64,000 bases of DNA from contig JAQOOI010000021.1 of the NCBI GenBank assembly GCA_028554645.1, positions 186,001 to 250,000 of the forward strand, given 5' to 3'. Origin of the DNA: Omphalotus guepiniiformis (taxonomy: Eukaryota; Basidiomycota; Agaricomycetes; Agaricales; Omphalotaceae). Below are positions 1 through 13,927 of this stretch, piece by piece. The position numbers were made by a program, and so were the translations under genes. The notes beneath the pieces were generated by a model. That model saw only the letters and a list, made by a program, of their open reading frames with translations, was not told where the DNA came from and made no database searches. Each line of letters opens with the position of its first letter. Position 1 is the first letter of the stretch.

Positions 1-2792
1 TCGTTACACTGCAACTTTGCTGATTACTTGTTACAGAGGGTGCCACGCCGGAGGGATGGTCTTATTGGAGAGTAAGTTCATCATTCTTAGAGTACCGATT
101 GTATTCAAAGTCTCTTTCTAGGCTTCTCGTCATGTAGATCCGGTACTTATACCCTATGAAGAGAAAGAGAACGTCTATCGTCTACTTGTCAAGGTATGCT
201 TCAACCTATTGTTGTACTCGTATGATGTACTGAGTTTTCCCTTGTCAAGAAAAGTCCAATCCATAATCCTGCTATCATCAATGCAGAGGTTGATGGTGTA
301 CCGTGCCTCGACACAAATGATTTGGTTACTCTTCATCCCAGTAACCCTAAACTATACAAGGTGAACCATTTCCCCTGGGTCTTATTCGATATTGCTCGCT
401 CAATATTCATATTTAGATTCATGGTAGATTCGATGATCAAATTATGCATTCGACCGGAGAGAAGGTATATCCTCCATCACTCACGTTTTCGTTTTACTAA
501 ATATATTCCGATCTTAGACCAATCCCGTTCCTCTTGGTGAGAGTTGATTTACGATGGAATAAGTGAATAATGAAACTTAAGACACTTCATCATAGAGAGC
601 ATTTTGGTCAAGAATCCTCACATATCTAGCGCTATCATGTTTGGACGCACACGGTTTAATACTGGTGTCATCATCACGCCTACTCCACCGACTACCGTAG
701 AACCATCCAACTCTGAGCAGCTGGCAGAATTCCGTAATCTCATCTGGTAACTTTGTGTTTCGTCCTCTTTGTTTGCATAAGTATAACTTACACATGTATC
801 TTCAGGCCAGCAGTTGAAGAAGCGAATGCCTACGCACCCGCTCATTCACGCATTTTCAAAGAGGTGCGCACTACTCAAAATGTATGCTAGCTGGCATTGT
901 TAATTCCCGTTTTTAGATGATTCTGGCTGCCGATCCATCTAAACCTTTTGAGTTTACTCCCAAAGGAACGCCTCGCAGACAGGCAGTGCTTGATGCGTAT
1001 GCAGCGGAGATTGATGCAGCTTATGAAGCGTTCAAGCAGTCGTCGCAGGAGCATATCGACGGGCCCAAGAGTTGGACCATTGAGGAATGCAAGGAACTGG
1101 TCCGATCTGTTATCTCAAATGTTATGAAAGTTGGAGTAGAAGACGATGAGGACATCTTCCAGAAGGGATGCGACAGGTTAGGACCCTTTCATTCATTTCG
1201 ATTACAAGCTTCAGTTCGCTCATACATGATCTAAAGTCTTCAGGCGACATGGATTCGAAACACTCTTCTACGAACTCTCCCTTCGACCGTCGATTCTCGA
1301 GCAATCTCGCAAAACTTTGTCTACGGATACCCCACTATCTCTCAATTATCCCATTTCTTATCCGATCTCTGTGGCAATAAACCTGCCAAGACCGCTTCTG
1401 AGCATACCGATAGTAAAGCTGAAGAAATGATCAAATTAGTTGACCGATACTCCGCCGATTTCCCTCAGCATGTTGGGTCGGTCCCTGATGCAGATCATGA
1501 AGTTGTACTGCTAACGGGAGCCACGGGGAGCTTTGGAAGTCAACTTTTGGCGAAACTTCTGAACACGCCTTCGGTTACAAAGGTGTATGTTCTAAATCGA
1601 CGGAGCTCGCAGCCTGCTCAGGTTAGACAGGAAGCTTCGTTTAGCAAATCTGGTCTGGACGCGGGGGTTCTCAAGTCTCAGAAGCTCGTCATATTGGAAG
1701 CTGACCTGGCTACTAAAGGTTGCGGATTAGACAAGGGTACCTACGCGACCCTTCAACAGGAACTCACATGCATCATTCATAATGGTAAGTAAAGTGGGCG
1801 TCAATGATACCAGTATCTCGCTAACTCTTTATCATCGGATTAGCCTGGCGCGTTGACTTCAATGTGGCGGTGTCATCCATGGAGCCTCTCCTACAGGGAA
1901 CCCGACATCTCCTTGATCTGGCGTTGACTACAAAGTTGCACACTCCCCCTCGTTTCATCTTTATCAGTTCAATCTCAGTCTTTGCGAGTGCGTTTGATTA
2001 TCTATTCCATTTATCCTGTTATCTAACCAAAAACATCTGTGTAGGATGGACATCTGGTCCTGCGCCCGAGAGTCGTATTTCTGATCCTCGGGTTTCAGTT
2101 CATTCTGGATATAGCGAATCGAAGTGGTGCGCCGAGGAACTGTTGCATCGTGCGGCATCCGCCACGCCTTTACGTCCTCTTATCGTGCGAGTTGGACAAT
2201 TGAGTGGAGATTCCAAGGGTTATTGGAATACGGCAGATTGGTTACCTGCTCTTGTCAAGTCAAGCCAGACATTGAAATGCGTACCAAACATTGAAGGTGT
2301 ACGTAACCTTTCCTATACAATCCTCACGAGATCATGCTCTGATTCTCATCGTTATATGATATACAGGCTCTTTCTTGGATTGCTATTGACGAAGCAGCTT
2401 CTGCCGTTCTCGATATGCGTCGCAATAACCATCAATACGTGAATCTTGTCCATCCAAATCCTTCTCCCGCGCAAACTGTATTTTCAGCAATAGCCCGGCA
2501 GCTAGAGTTGGCGCTGGTACCTCCCTCGAAATGGCTAGAACACTTGGCTTCGGCTGATGGTCAAATCTCAGTTTCACGAGTACCCGCTCTACACCTTTTA
2601 GACTTCTTTCAAGAACATCTTGTTGATGGCCCACCTCCAGGCATCGCCGAGGCCATGGGTTTCCCTCCCTTGTCGATTGAACGCGCTTGCGAAAGCTCCC
2701 CTTGCCTGCAGGGGCTCAAGAACTCGTCAGTTGGACCTAATGATGTGTATAATTGGTTGAAGTTCTGGAAGCAAGCTGGGTTCTTAATCTGA
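1..2792 (+). CDS. NRPS-like adenylation-thiolation-reductase enzyme, 3' part
   Basis: The gene enters from the left edge, so the N-terminus is outside the window. Spliced exons read as the end of an ANL adenylation domain (DDQIMHSTGEKTNPVPL across two short exons near 417-538), then a carrier domain (exons 917-1176 and 1237 onward, motif GCDSLQATW), then an NAD(P)-binding thioester reductase domain (LLTGATGSFGSQLL near 1507; SGYSESKW near 2104), ending at a stop at 2790-2792. About 12 exons are visible. The intron at 1177-1236 splits the codon of the phosphopantetheine serine (AG|T). Enzymes of this A-T-R architecture, including alpha-aminoadipate reductase and fungal aryl-acid reductases, activate a carboxylic acid, hold it on the carrier arm and release it reductively as an aldehyde or alcohol. 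The substrate cannot be read because the substrate-binding core lies upstream. It converges on the P450 at 3515-5753, a possible tailoring partner. Confidence 0.88.
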
Positions 2793-3514
2793 TTCGAAAC
2801 AATCAAACATCTAAACGGTAACTCATTTGACGAGACCCCCCCATCATTGCAACCGCTTGATCAATTGGCGATGACATGCAAAGAACCCCTCCCCGTCCGC
2901 CGATGTATTGCCCCATGTGTTGTATGTACAGTCGTCGTCGAAATCATTTTGCTAGATTCTATAATCCCGCCCATGAAGTGATACATATGATGGATGGATG
3001 CAACGTTGAGATACAAACTATACAGAGTTTCGGCGATTGGTAGATGATTCAATTCACCACGCCACATACATATGTAGAAATGTCGATCCCCATACGGATT
3101 CAAAGACTGAATCAAGGTGCAGGAACCTTCGAAGGTGGGGGAGGGGAGGGACCAACATAAACGTGTGAGTTTTCTGATATTCTTTCGTCTCGTTCCTTTC
3201 TCTCGTTCTTTCGGCAAACGGTTAATCGAAGGCTTCTAGCTCTAAGTCTCTCTAAGTGCGCACTCCATACGCTCGGGTAAAACATACAGTATCTACCATA
3301 CCTAGTCTCATATGTACGATCACTCGCGGAAGTCCTTGAATGACTATTGTGGGCGCTGAGGAGAACGGCTGAGAACGGCTGAGAACGGCCGCACTCATCA
3401 ACACGGATAACATTTACAGTCATACAATGAAATTGTCATATTTGGTATTCGACATACATCCAATGTACAAAACGTATACAAATCGTCAATGTCGAACAAA
3501 GGTAATAATTATCA
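2793..3514. other. Intergenic region between convergent genes
   Basis: This stretch separates the 3' ends of the A-T-R gene and the P450. I see no coding exon. It holds a three-copy 10-bp tandem repeat, GAGAACGGCT, at 3361-3390. It probably contains the two 3' UTRs. Confidence 0.5.
3361..3390. repeat. Short tandem repeat, 10 bp x 3
   Basis: GAGAACGGCT occurs three times in a row; the last copy ends in C instead of T. Confidence 0.85.
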
Positions 3515-5753
3515 TTAGTTATGGTGCTCTACCGCTTGACGTATCAAGTGTTCGGCGTTCTCGTTGCGTGCTTTGACCTTGCAGTTGATGTTCTCAGGAT
3601 AACTAGGAGAAGAAGGCACGTTCTTAGTAACTTTAGGGAGGCCTTGAAGTAACTGATTTTGCGAACCTGATGATTCCACCTGCCACGAAAGTTGCAGGCT
3701 CGGCACTGTCGCCCGGCCGAATATCAAGGGTTGCAAGGATGGTCGCCACTGCAATCCAAAGAGACGCATCGGCCTACGAGAATGACTTTGGTCAAAAATT
3801 GAAAACTTCAAAGATATTTGTATACACACCAAAGGCTTTCCTGGACACACCCTAGAACATTTCATTGTCAAATCGCTGATGCTTGTGTTCTGAACTAAGG
3901 GACATACCTGCGCCCGAAACCCCAGACCGAGTCAAAGTATGGCTCACCACGTCCAAATGGCGCTGGAAGGAAACGCTCGGGGCTAAATGACGTGGGATCG
4001 TGGTAAACCTTATCGTCCCTAGCCATTGCGCTTGAACACGGCAATTCAGTGCCGATCGATAACACGATCGAAGAACAGAACTCACTATGCGTTTGCAATT
4101 ATAACTGTTCCTGCTGGAATATGGTATCCAGCGTAGACATCGTCCTCAACTGAACGATGGGGAATCCCCTATCGTACGAAGAGAAAGTTTAAGTCAGATT
4201 TGTGTTCAGAATTCAATGAGGAGACGCACCAGAGGAAGAACCGGGTGCCATCTGTTATAGATGATCAGTCAAGGATTGTATTGTACGAACAGCGGGAGTG
4301 TCACGAACCGGAATGTTTCTTGCACCACACATTCTACAAATGGAAGCCTGCTTCTATCTTCGAATGTTGGAAGCCTGTCTTTTCCAATAACTTCTTCTAT
4401 CTCCTTGCGCGCGCGCTCCTGCACCCCGGGATTGCTGGTAATCGCGAGAAGAAAGACAAGGATAGAACCAAAAGTCTGCAAAAACCTTTTTCAGATCTCT
4501 AGATAATTGACACAGACGAGTTCCGATCTTACCGTGTCGTTTCCGGCGCAGAAGATGTTTGCAGCTACTCCTTTGATATCTTCGACATGGTCTTCTGATT
4601 CCAATGATTCTTCCGAAGAGTGGTCAAGTGCATGTGTCAAGAAGGAAGGAACTGCGATTCCTTCAGCCTAAAAATAAGTTCAGTCATCTGTCTTTGGAGT
4701 AATCAATGAGCAAATCCTGACCTGCTGCTTCAGCACGATATCATACGGTAGGTCATGGATCTTTCGTACAGCTCCTCTCCAATTATGTGCAAACTTCGCG
4801 AAGCTAGCAAAAGGGAGCCACTGAGGAACATGCTTGACTATTTCGCTTCATGAGTACATTGTCACTAAGACTGAAAGTGTACTGAGAACGTACGGAAAGG
4901 CATAAGATCCGGCGGTGTAGCCCCGGGAGCACCGGAATTATCCAAAGTGTATGTGACATCTTTAGCCATCCGGATATATTCATCATCATCGTCAGTTACT
5001 TCGTGTCCGAATGCTATCTTCATGATTAGCGTGACTACGTATCTGCAACACCATTGTATAAGCTGCCAGCTCAATCGATAGTAACCTCGAGAACGTATCG
5101 CTTCACATAATGTTCATAATCAGCGGGGTTATCAATTATATTTCTCGCAAGACGAATAGCCTGCAACGTTTGATACGGCTGGAAGTTCAACAGCGTCCCT
5201 GAAGCAAAATGTTGCTGTAACATTCGGCGGTGTTTCTGTGAGCGCTTGCTGTAAGGCATTAGCGTCAACGTCGGATCCCAACCCATCCTAGAGGAAGGAG
5301 GCTGAAATAAGCACAAGTGATACGTGAAATGATTGACAAGAGAATACATCATTTCTACAAGCATCGTAAACCGCGGCCTGTCACTGTAATTGAGACCCCT
5401 TTTCTCCAGCAACTCAACTGCGGATGATTGGTTGTTGACAATGACCATGTTACGTCCAGGTACGTGCATGAATACGAGATCGCCTATAACAAGCAATAAG
5501 AGACAGGGGTGATATGATTGTACCCAAGAGACACACCATAAGTTTTCGAAATCTCGTGAAACGCCACCTCGGGGAAGTTCAGCGGAATGACATGAAGATG
5601 GCCAATAAGTGGTAGAGAAGGAGGACCAGGCGGAAGAGGGAGAGATTTGCGCAATCGACGTGAAAGACCGACTAAAACGATCAAACAAGCAAGGACAGCA
5701 GCAACCCCTTGAATGGTCAAGTTGTCTCCTAGAACCTCTTCAAATTTCCACAT
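3515..5753 (-). CDS. Cytochrome P450 monooxygenase (basidiomycete, E-class group I type)
   Basis: Start ATG at 5751-5753. The N-terminus has a hydrophobic anchor (LTIQGVAAVLACLIVLVGL) followed by the proline-rich hinge LPLPPGPPSLPLIG, typical of ER-anchored P450s. About nine exons follow. The I-helix oxygen-activation motif is AGNDT-T, split by an intron near 4535. The K-helix ExxR appears as ETFR near 4300. The PERF-like motif is SFSPERF, and the heme loop FGRR|VCPGK, carrying the cysteine ligand, is split by an intron near 3855-3900. The C-terminus is read through a further intron near 3608-3668 as GGIISYPENINC and ends at 3515. All catalytic landmarks are present, so the gene looks intact. 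Family knowledge: NADPH-P450 reductase-dependent oxidation of hydrophobic substrates. The substrate is unknown; the neighbouring A-T-R enzyme is a possible pathway partner. Confidence 0.9.
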
Positions 5754-5800
5754 TGTTGACGGGAATGATGGACAGACGAAAGATAGAAATAGTCAGCCGT

Positions 5801-5807
5801 TTTTATA
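5801..5807 (-). promoter_or_regulatory. TATA box of the P450 gene
   Basis: TATAAAA on the minus strand, about 48 nt upstream of the P450 start codon. Confidence 0.55.
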
Positions 5808-7044
5808 CTTGACACCAGCGAGGTAGGTATAACAGTACCCAAACCGTAATCTCCTTCCGAAACTACATATTTGGAATAAAACAGAACTTTACGTCGAAAC
5901 GTCGAAGTGGAAGGGAGGAGCGAAGAGGTGTCGGGGGGTCTAATCCGGCACCACATGCGGCGAAGTCGGCACGTGCTGTGACCCTTCACCGGACTTGCGC
6001 TCATTGTTTTCCGGCCAACACCTACATTGAAGGGCCTCTTCTCACATTCACTCGTTGTTCCAACATATTTCGCAAAAATCGAAAAGGTTAGTGTGCATTT
6101 GTCTTATCATTCTCAAGATCAGCTGATGGAATGGAACTTTGAATTGAGGCAATTCTAATTTTGCTCAGATAGTCGGCTACCTACAGGCTGCAAGCGCATA
6201 CATGGTACATACTGGACCAGACTGGACCCTTTCATAGACAATCGCTTCCTTCTGATTTCAGAGGCTACACATGTTGCTGGAAAAAACATTGCGTTAATTG
6301 TAGGTCCCTCAGGCTTGCAAGCCATGATGGTCTTCCACTCCAGAAATGATTACCGACTGCCTGTACGGCTTTAAAGTCATTAGCAGAGCGTGCGATGGGT
6401 TCGCTTAGTTTTAGACTCGCGACCAATCGTACATATTGTAGTCTATAAGTAAGCCGGGAGGCGAGCTCATGTTTTCCTTCTTAAAAAACGTGTTGCTCGC
6501 AAAATAGACTGGAGCGGACCTTCCTAAACAGGAATACCAGAATTCCTTGTAAGTACAAATACTTACAGCACAACTCATTCTGCGCGTAAGTTATCTATTA
6601 GACCGGCCGATAGTGTGGCCAAGAGAGTCATACTTACATGATTTTATGTACAATGTCGCACGGTTAAAATCGATGTAGAAATTTCATAAATTAACCCCGT
6701 TGTCCAATCACAGCCGATTCATATGTATGTAAGGAGTATTATCTCGGCTCACTTGCTGCGAGCTGGCATCATACAAGGCAACGTGCATATTGATACAGAA
6801 CTTCTCCATAAACTACATTTCTTGCTACTCAACGCCCCATTTCTCTTTCATTTGTCAAAATTTCAGCCATTGCGGTACCGCTATTCCAACTCTTGACGCT
6901 CGCGCGATATCGTTTTCAACGACGATAGATTGTTTTGTGGGCGTAATCTCCGTCAAATCAAATAGTACCACCACTTTGCAATCCTCGGAAGCCTGCCTAA
7001 GCCTACATCATGAATGACATGGGTTTCAAAAGTTTATCGTGCTC

Positions 7045-7830
7045 AAGATTCATCTCACAGAAAGGCTTGAACAATCCAGAACTTCCAGAATATGCAAAGA
7101 CAGTCGTTATTTCAAACTACAAACAATTTTCATGAAGTTATTGATGTCGAGGTGAGGGTCGAGCTGTTCAGTAAGATTCATCTCACAGAAAAGCTTGAAC
7201 AATCCAGAATATGCAAAGATAGTCGCAATTTCAAACTACAAACGATTTTCATGAACTTATTGATGTCGAGGTTCGGAGGGTCGAGCTAGGTCGAGCTGTT
7301 CACTGCAGTGCTGTTCAGTGGACACTTAGAATCTTAGATTTTCCTTTAGATTCCCGACACAACGCGAGAGCGCCCCACGTGGCAAGAATCGTCAATGCTA
7401 CGTCTTGACTCTTGAAACCTCCAATCGTAAAGGCTTCAAGTACATGTACCGGCGTAAGTGTACTCATTTCTTGTATGTTTCGAGTGCCACCTTTGCATTC
7501 CTACATGGCTTCAAAGTTTACTTGTTCACAGAAAAGCTCGAATCATTCAGAACATGCGGATACGGTCGAAATTACACATCGGTTTATCAATTTCATTGAA
7601 GTCGATATGATGTCGAGGTGAGGGTCGAGCTGTTCAGTGGATACTTAGATTCCCTAAGTTAGATACCCGACAAACGCTCGCTTGCGAGAGCGCTCCACGT
7701 GGCAAGAATGGTCAATGCTATGTGTACCGTATCTCCTGGAAACCTCCAATCAACAGGCTATGTACAGGCTTTATAGTAGATGTACCGTATACTTATGTAC
7801 TATGTTCTTCTTTGTATGTTTCAATTCTGG
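7045..7830. repeat. Diverged tandem repeat, unit about 330 bp, with a partial third copy
   Basis: The block starting ATTCATCTCACAGAAA recurs at about 7045 (partial copy) and 7173, and in diverged form at about 7520. Each copy carries GTCGAGCTGTTCA further on. The two longer copies share a downstream segment with CACGTGGCAAGAAT (about 7376 and 7696), followed by AAACCTCCAATC. There is no open reading frame across copies, so this looks like decayed repetitive DNA rather than a gene. Confidence 0.7.
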
Positions 7831-8281
7831 GTCGCATCAGTACAAGTAGAGCATACGGTGATATCAGAGAGTTCTTTGCAAGTTTGTTGAAAAGATACGA
7901 TCTTACCGGAACGGAGTCTGCCTGATCAGGTGATCCGGTGATCTCTTTGATTCCGGCTTCCAGCGAGCGTGTGGCAGAGTACCACTGTGGCAGGTGGTTA
8001 CCCACCAGGCTACGAGAAACCACCACGTATGTAAGTCTTCATAACTCCTCATAACCCCCAAACTCTAAGTTATTTGCTACTATACTGATCACTGACGGGA
8101 CCGATGATAGGAACTATCTTGTAACTAGTTAGCCAAGTCATCAACAAGACGAAACCCGTATTGTTTTCTGCGCCGCAATGGGGACATTTGGGACATCTGA
8201 TGGATCTGATTAAATTTCTTGCTGTGTCTTTTGCTGCTTCTGGCCCGGAGTTAATACTTTTTTCACTCAACCCCACCGGCG

Positions 8282-8289
8282 TATAATAA
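8282..8289 (+). promoter_or_regulatory. Possible TATA element of the 7-TM gene
   Basis: TATAATAA, about 70 nt upstream of the ATG at 8358. The sequence is AT-rich and not a perfect TATAAA. Confidence 0.35.
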
Positions 8290-8357
8290 GATAAGTATGT
8301 GTGCACTCGTTCGTTCCACGTTTCTCTCTTTACACCCATTACCCTCATCTTAGGATC

Positions 8358-9773
8358 ATGGTGAAGGACGTCGCAGCGGATACTGCAGCGATTATCTCAC
8401 TGGCGTTGGAATGGGGGCTGTATGGTACGTTCTCTTCTACGCTGCTTCACCGCGTGCGCAAATCCCGATTAATCACCCCTTTGACATCGCTCAGGAATGT
8501 CCGTTCTGATGTTTGGAAACACGATGCTGGTTTTGTTATATGAGTCGTCTGTGGTTAACCGGAAGATGATTGTCATTACATCGCTATTCTTCGTCTTGAG
8601 CAGTTCGGTGAGTATCACATCCAACGTTAAACATCCTTGAGGCTGAGAGCATGCACAACCCCACCTTCTTTGTAACCTTAGCATGCAATAATTGACATCG
8701 TCCGGATGAACGATGGGTTCGTGAATGACCGAGAAACATTTCCAGGTGGTCCGGCAGCTTTCTTCGGCGACGCAACGCAGAAGTTTTTCCTCATAAGGAG
8801 TTCGATTTATGTCGCCCAGACTCTTGTCGCGGACGGGGTTGTGGTTGGTCATCGTTTCTCTCTCACCGTATGCACCGTACCTAATACATCCGCAATAGAT
8901 TTACCGGTGTTATTCAGTATGGAGGACGTACAAGGTTATAATTCTCCCTGTAATTCTCTGGAGCAGTGTCTTCGGTGAGAGACCTTGTTCTTTCGCACCT
9001 CCATGGGTGGTTCTTATTGACACGAACCTTGACTTCGCTAGCCACTGGTACCGGAGCTCTTAATTCTCTCTCAGTTGCCTCTCGCTCAGGCGGCGCTGAA
9101 ATCTTCGTATTCGCAAAATGGATAAATTCATTCTTCGGCTCATCTTTAGCAACCAACTTGATCAGTACCGGTATGTAAACGGCATACTCTAATTTCTGTC
9201 TTTCCTCATGTTATTTTGGTCACATTATATATAGCTTTGCTTGCGTATCGTATATGGCGTATTAACCTGGATACAGCACAATATCGCGTTGATACTCGTG
9301 GAAACCCTCTGATGCCCGTCTTCAGAGTAGTCATTGATTCTGGGGTTTTGTATTCAGTGACCCTAATTGCCGCACTCATAACGTTCGTCACGAAATCGAA
9401 TTCCCAGTATATAGTCCTGGACATAGTGAGTACTTTCCCGTCTCATCTATTAATACCTGGGAATTGAATATTGAAGTACTGAATGTTTTCCCAGCTCATG
9501 CCGATTATGCCCATCGCGTTTTACATGATCATCATCCGTCTGAGCCGGGCAAGAAAGTCACGATCCCGTGTACCGACTTCTAGATCCAATCCTACCGCTC
9601 CTAGTCAAGGCAACTACCCACTCCGACCGGTACAAATTCATATTTCGCAGTTGTCGATGAAAGACGATGTTGAGGATCAGACTGAGAGATCTGAACCTGC
9701 TTCTGATTCCAGGGATGATGATAAAGGAGATGCCCATATTCGGCCTAATATCTATACCAATACTTCATCGTAA
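8358..9773 (+). CDS. Seven-transmembrane protein of a basidiomycete-expanded family
   Basis: Begins MVKDVAADTAAIISLALEWG at 8358. After splicing it reads through hydrophobic helices such as MIVITSLFFVLSSS, then TFPGGPAAFFGDATQ, IYRCYSVWRTYKVIILPVIL, LATNLIST-ALLAYRIWR, LYSVTLIAALITFV and MPIAFYMIIIRL. The cytosolic tail is long, hydrophilic and Ser/Asp-rich, ending at 9773. About seven exons. The motifs FPGGP, YRCYxVW and LAYRIWR are those I know from a large family of predicted multi-pass membrane proteins in Agaricomycetes with no assigned biochemical role. Topology suggests seven helices with the tail inside. A receptor-like role is sometimes presumed, but nothing in the sequence proves it. 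Confidence 0.8.
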
Positions 9774-12142
9774 CGTGAGCGGTTCCGTTAAACCTCCACG
9801 CTCCCACAGTTCCCCCTGGTTTCCTTTCGAGGGACGAAAAGTGTATCGTATTCATCATGTAAAAAATTAACTTCTTTCAAGGCGGAGGTTCCCTTTGATT
9901 TACTTATTATCCTTCTGTTTCGGCGGCGAAGCTAGGTTATTTATGGTCCACCTGATCATGTATGTTTTAAATATAGTCGCTCCTTTTGTTCAGCTTCGCT
10001 CCAGAGGTCCATCGAGTTGTCGGATTTTACCTTTGCATCGTCACCAGACTGATGATTCTCGAACCACTATCAGCGACATCAACTTAGAAGCTCCCAGCGG
10101 CAGTGTATCAATGATGAAAAACATTGAAACTCTCCCGCTGTACACGGGTACACGGGTGTATTCACCTAATACTTGAAGCGCGGCACTTTTCAAGGATCAA
10201 AAAATTTCCACTGGCAGCTTGCGCTTGTTGGAAGGAAGTGGTCCTCCGGTGTATGTATCATGCATTCATGATTTCAGCCTCGGATTCATCTTGCAAGGCG
10301 CTCCGCATCTGATCAAGAAGCTTCGCTAGAGGAGGCTAGAGGGGTGGTTAGCCTTTTACCTTCCTTTTCAAGCACTCTGACCGGCTATCACCCTGATTGA
10401 TAAGTACTACACAGTCTACACTTGCTTTTCAAAACTTTACATCGTGACGTGAGAAGAAGAAGTGCTGCCAGCATTGATGATGATGATACAGACTGCGCCG
10501 ACATACATATGGTTAAATTCTTGGAAATCATGATGAACATTCACTCTAGATCTGCACTGGCATGCTTCTCGCGCTGAGCCCTGAGTCTCTTCAAGTTCTA
10601 GGCCAGTACTCCAGTCTTCATCCGAGGAGAGGCTGGACTTTAGCACACCCAATGAATTCGGGCCCGAGGAAAGGCCTACGTGGGTAGGAGTAAAATACTG
10701 AATCTTCGGCCACCCGGATCTCTTTCCTCGGTTAATACTCCTCCTACATACTCCTCCTACTCCTTCCTCGTGATTGGAGACATAAAGATCCATTTCCGAA
10801 TTCCATACGTTACTTACTGTACGGAGCGCCGGATGGGGTCCACGAAATCTGTCGGGTTCCGTGTGTATGTGCGCAGTACGGCGGAGCGGAACAAACTCTG
10901 AGCAGCAGGTCGCGTGTCCGAGCCAAATTTTAGTCGGCCAGAAGGAAGTCCTACGGTAATGTCGATGAATTTTGAACGATGTTAACATAAGATTTTCGCT
11001 GGTAAAAATACCCGGGGCTCATCTAGCTGAATTACGGGTAACAAATTGGAGTTCCGGGGACTGAATGTCATTTGAGTTGTGGGGGGCTTGCGCCTGGTTT
11101 AAGGTTGCGTCTGGTCGCAGCTGGTCGCGCCAGGTAATCATAAATGCAACGATGTGACTATGCGTTGATCATAGGCTCTAGCGATACTTACCCGAGTACT
11201 TTGGATTGCCTACCGAGCACGAAGTCATCAGGGTTGAAAACGTCCCTTTAAACTTTTCTTGCAGATTTCAAAAATCCAGACGTCGATCTTCCATCCAAGA
11301 TGTACGATATGTACGATTCCTCCGACTGACTCCATGAAACTATCAAATAGCAATTGTTCCAGATCTAAATCTTAAAAGGTTAATATTCAATATTCGATAT
11401 CAAAAGGCGAGCGTACGGGTTATGCTGCACGTACCACTGCTATGAATAGATAGAAGAAATTAGGCGGAATTGGATAAGAATCCCTCTGAGAAAGGTTTCG
11501 ATACGATGGTCGGAGTCGGAGAGTTAAGCTTTAAGAGTTCTTCAATTGTTGCTTGTCGAAGGGTCTTACTTTGATACCCATGACATAAAAAACATACAAT
11601 GACCACCGTAACCCAGAGTACATACAACCGGTCTCGCAGAATTTGGGCCCGAGTAGATAGCATGCAGCGTTTTGAATGGTCGTAGTCCAATCTCAACATC
11701 CCGAATTGCTCCGGATCCAGGCCTGCTCTAATTGCTAGGTTGAAGCATTGCTGGCGAAGTTTTATGCTCAATCAGACTCAGTTTAACGGCTCCAGGGAGC
11801 TAGGGTCAGATCTTGCGGAGTCTCAGCCCAAAATTCCAAGTAAACCTGTTCTATAACAAAGTCGCTGGAGAATATGAAAGGCCATCTTGAAATAGTAGAA
11901 GGTAGACAGAGTACGAAACAGTGTCGACCCCTTACTTACAATCAGTGCTTTCACGTTGGCATGTTCGGTGAATACTCGCGAGGCAAATCCACTGAGTGAG
12001 ACCTAAAGATATACATTTCCAAAAAACTAACAACACAGATACGGCTAAGAGCATACAAAAATCTTTATAAATAGGAAAGATGGGCGCAATACATTCTAAG
12101 CAACGAATTTTCACGCCTCCGACGACTCGCGAGGTGGGGTGC
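9774..12142. other. Intergenic region without a supported gene
   Basis: Several open frames exist (for example 9895-10176 on plus, 10437-10988 and 11460-11771 on minus). None shows a recognisable domain or a convincing exon chain. The frame 9895-10176 has a hydrophobic start and a hydrophilic tail and could be a remnant of a duplicated membrane-protein 3' end, but the support is weak. Confidence 0.4.
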
Positions 12143-13837
<1,695 letters not shown>

Positions 13838-13920
13838 TTGTGATGTGTTGAGTTCTCGAAGTAGGCAAGGATCCTATGAGCTCTGAGGCTTGGGGCTTTG
13901 AGGCAACGGATTTCAGTGGC

Positions 13921-13927
13921 TTTTATA
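13921..13927 (-). promoter_or_regulatory. TATA box of the peroxidase gene
   Basis: TATAAAA on the minus strand, 84 nt upstream of the peroxidase start codon. Confidence 0.6.

Larger units (their letters stand above)
5754..8281. other. Gene-poor region with degenerate repeats
   Basis: No exon chain could be assembled on either strand. The only structure I recognise is the diverged tandem repeat at 7045-7830, described separately. The first 300 bases contain the P450 promoter. Confidence 0.45.

Noticed and set aside
1..5753. A complete biosynthetic gene cluster at the left edge
   Set aside because: Only two candidate genes are visible; the right neighbour region is gene-poor and the left one is outside the window.
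9895..10176. Small ORF downstream of the 7-TM gene with a hydrophobic start
   Set aside because: Could be a fragment of a duplicated membrane-protein tail, but no recognisable motif of that family is left.
10437..10988. 183-codon minus-strand ORF
   Set aside because: No domain, no signal of splicing, unusual composition; probably chance.
11460..11771. 103-codon minus-strand ORF with one hydrophobic segment
   Set aside because: No homology recognised and no supporting exons found.
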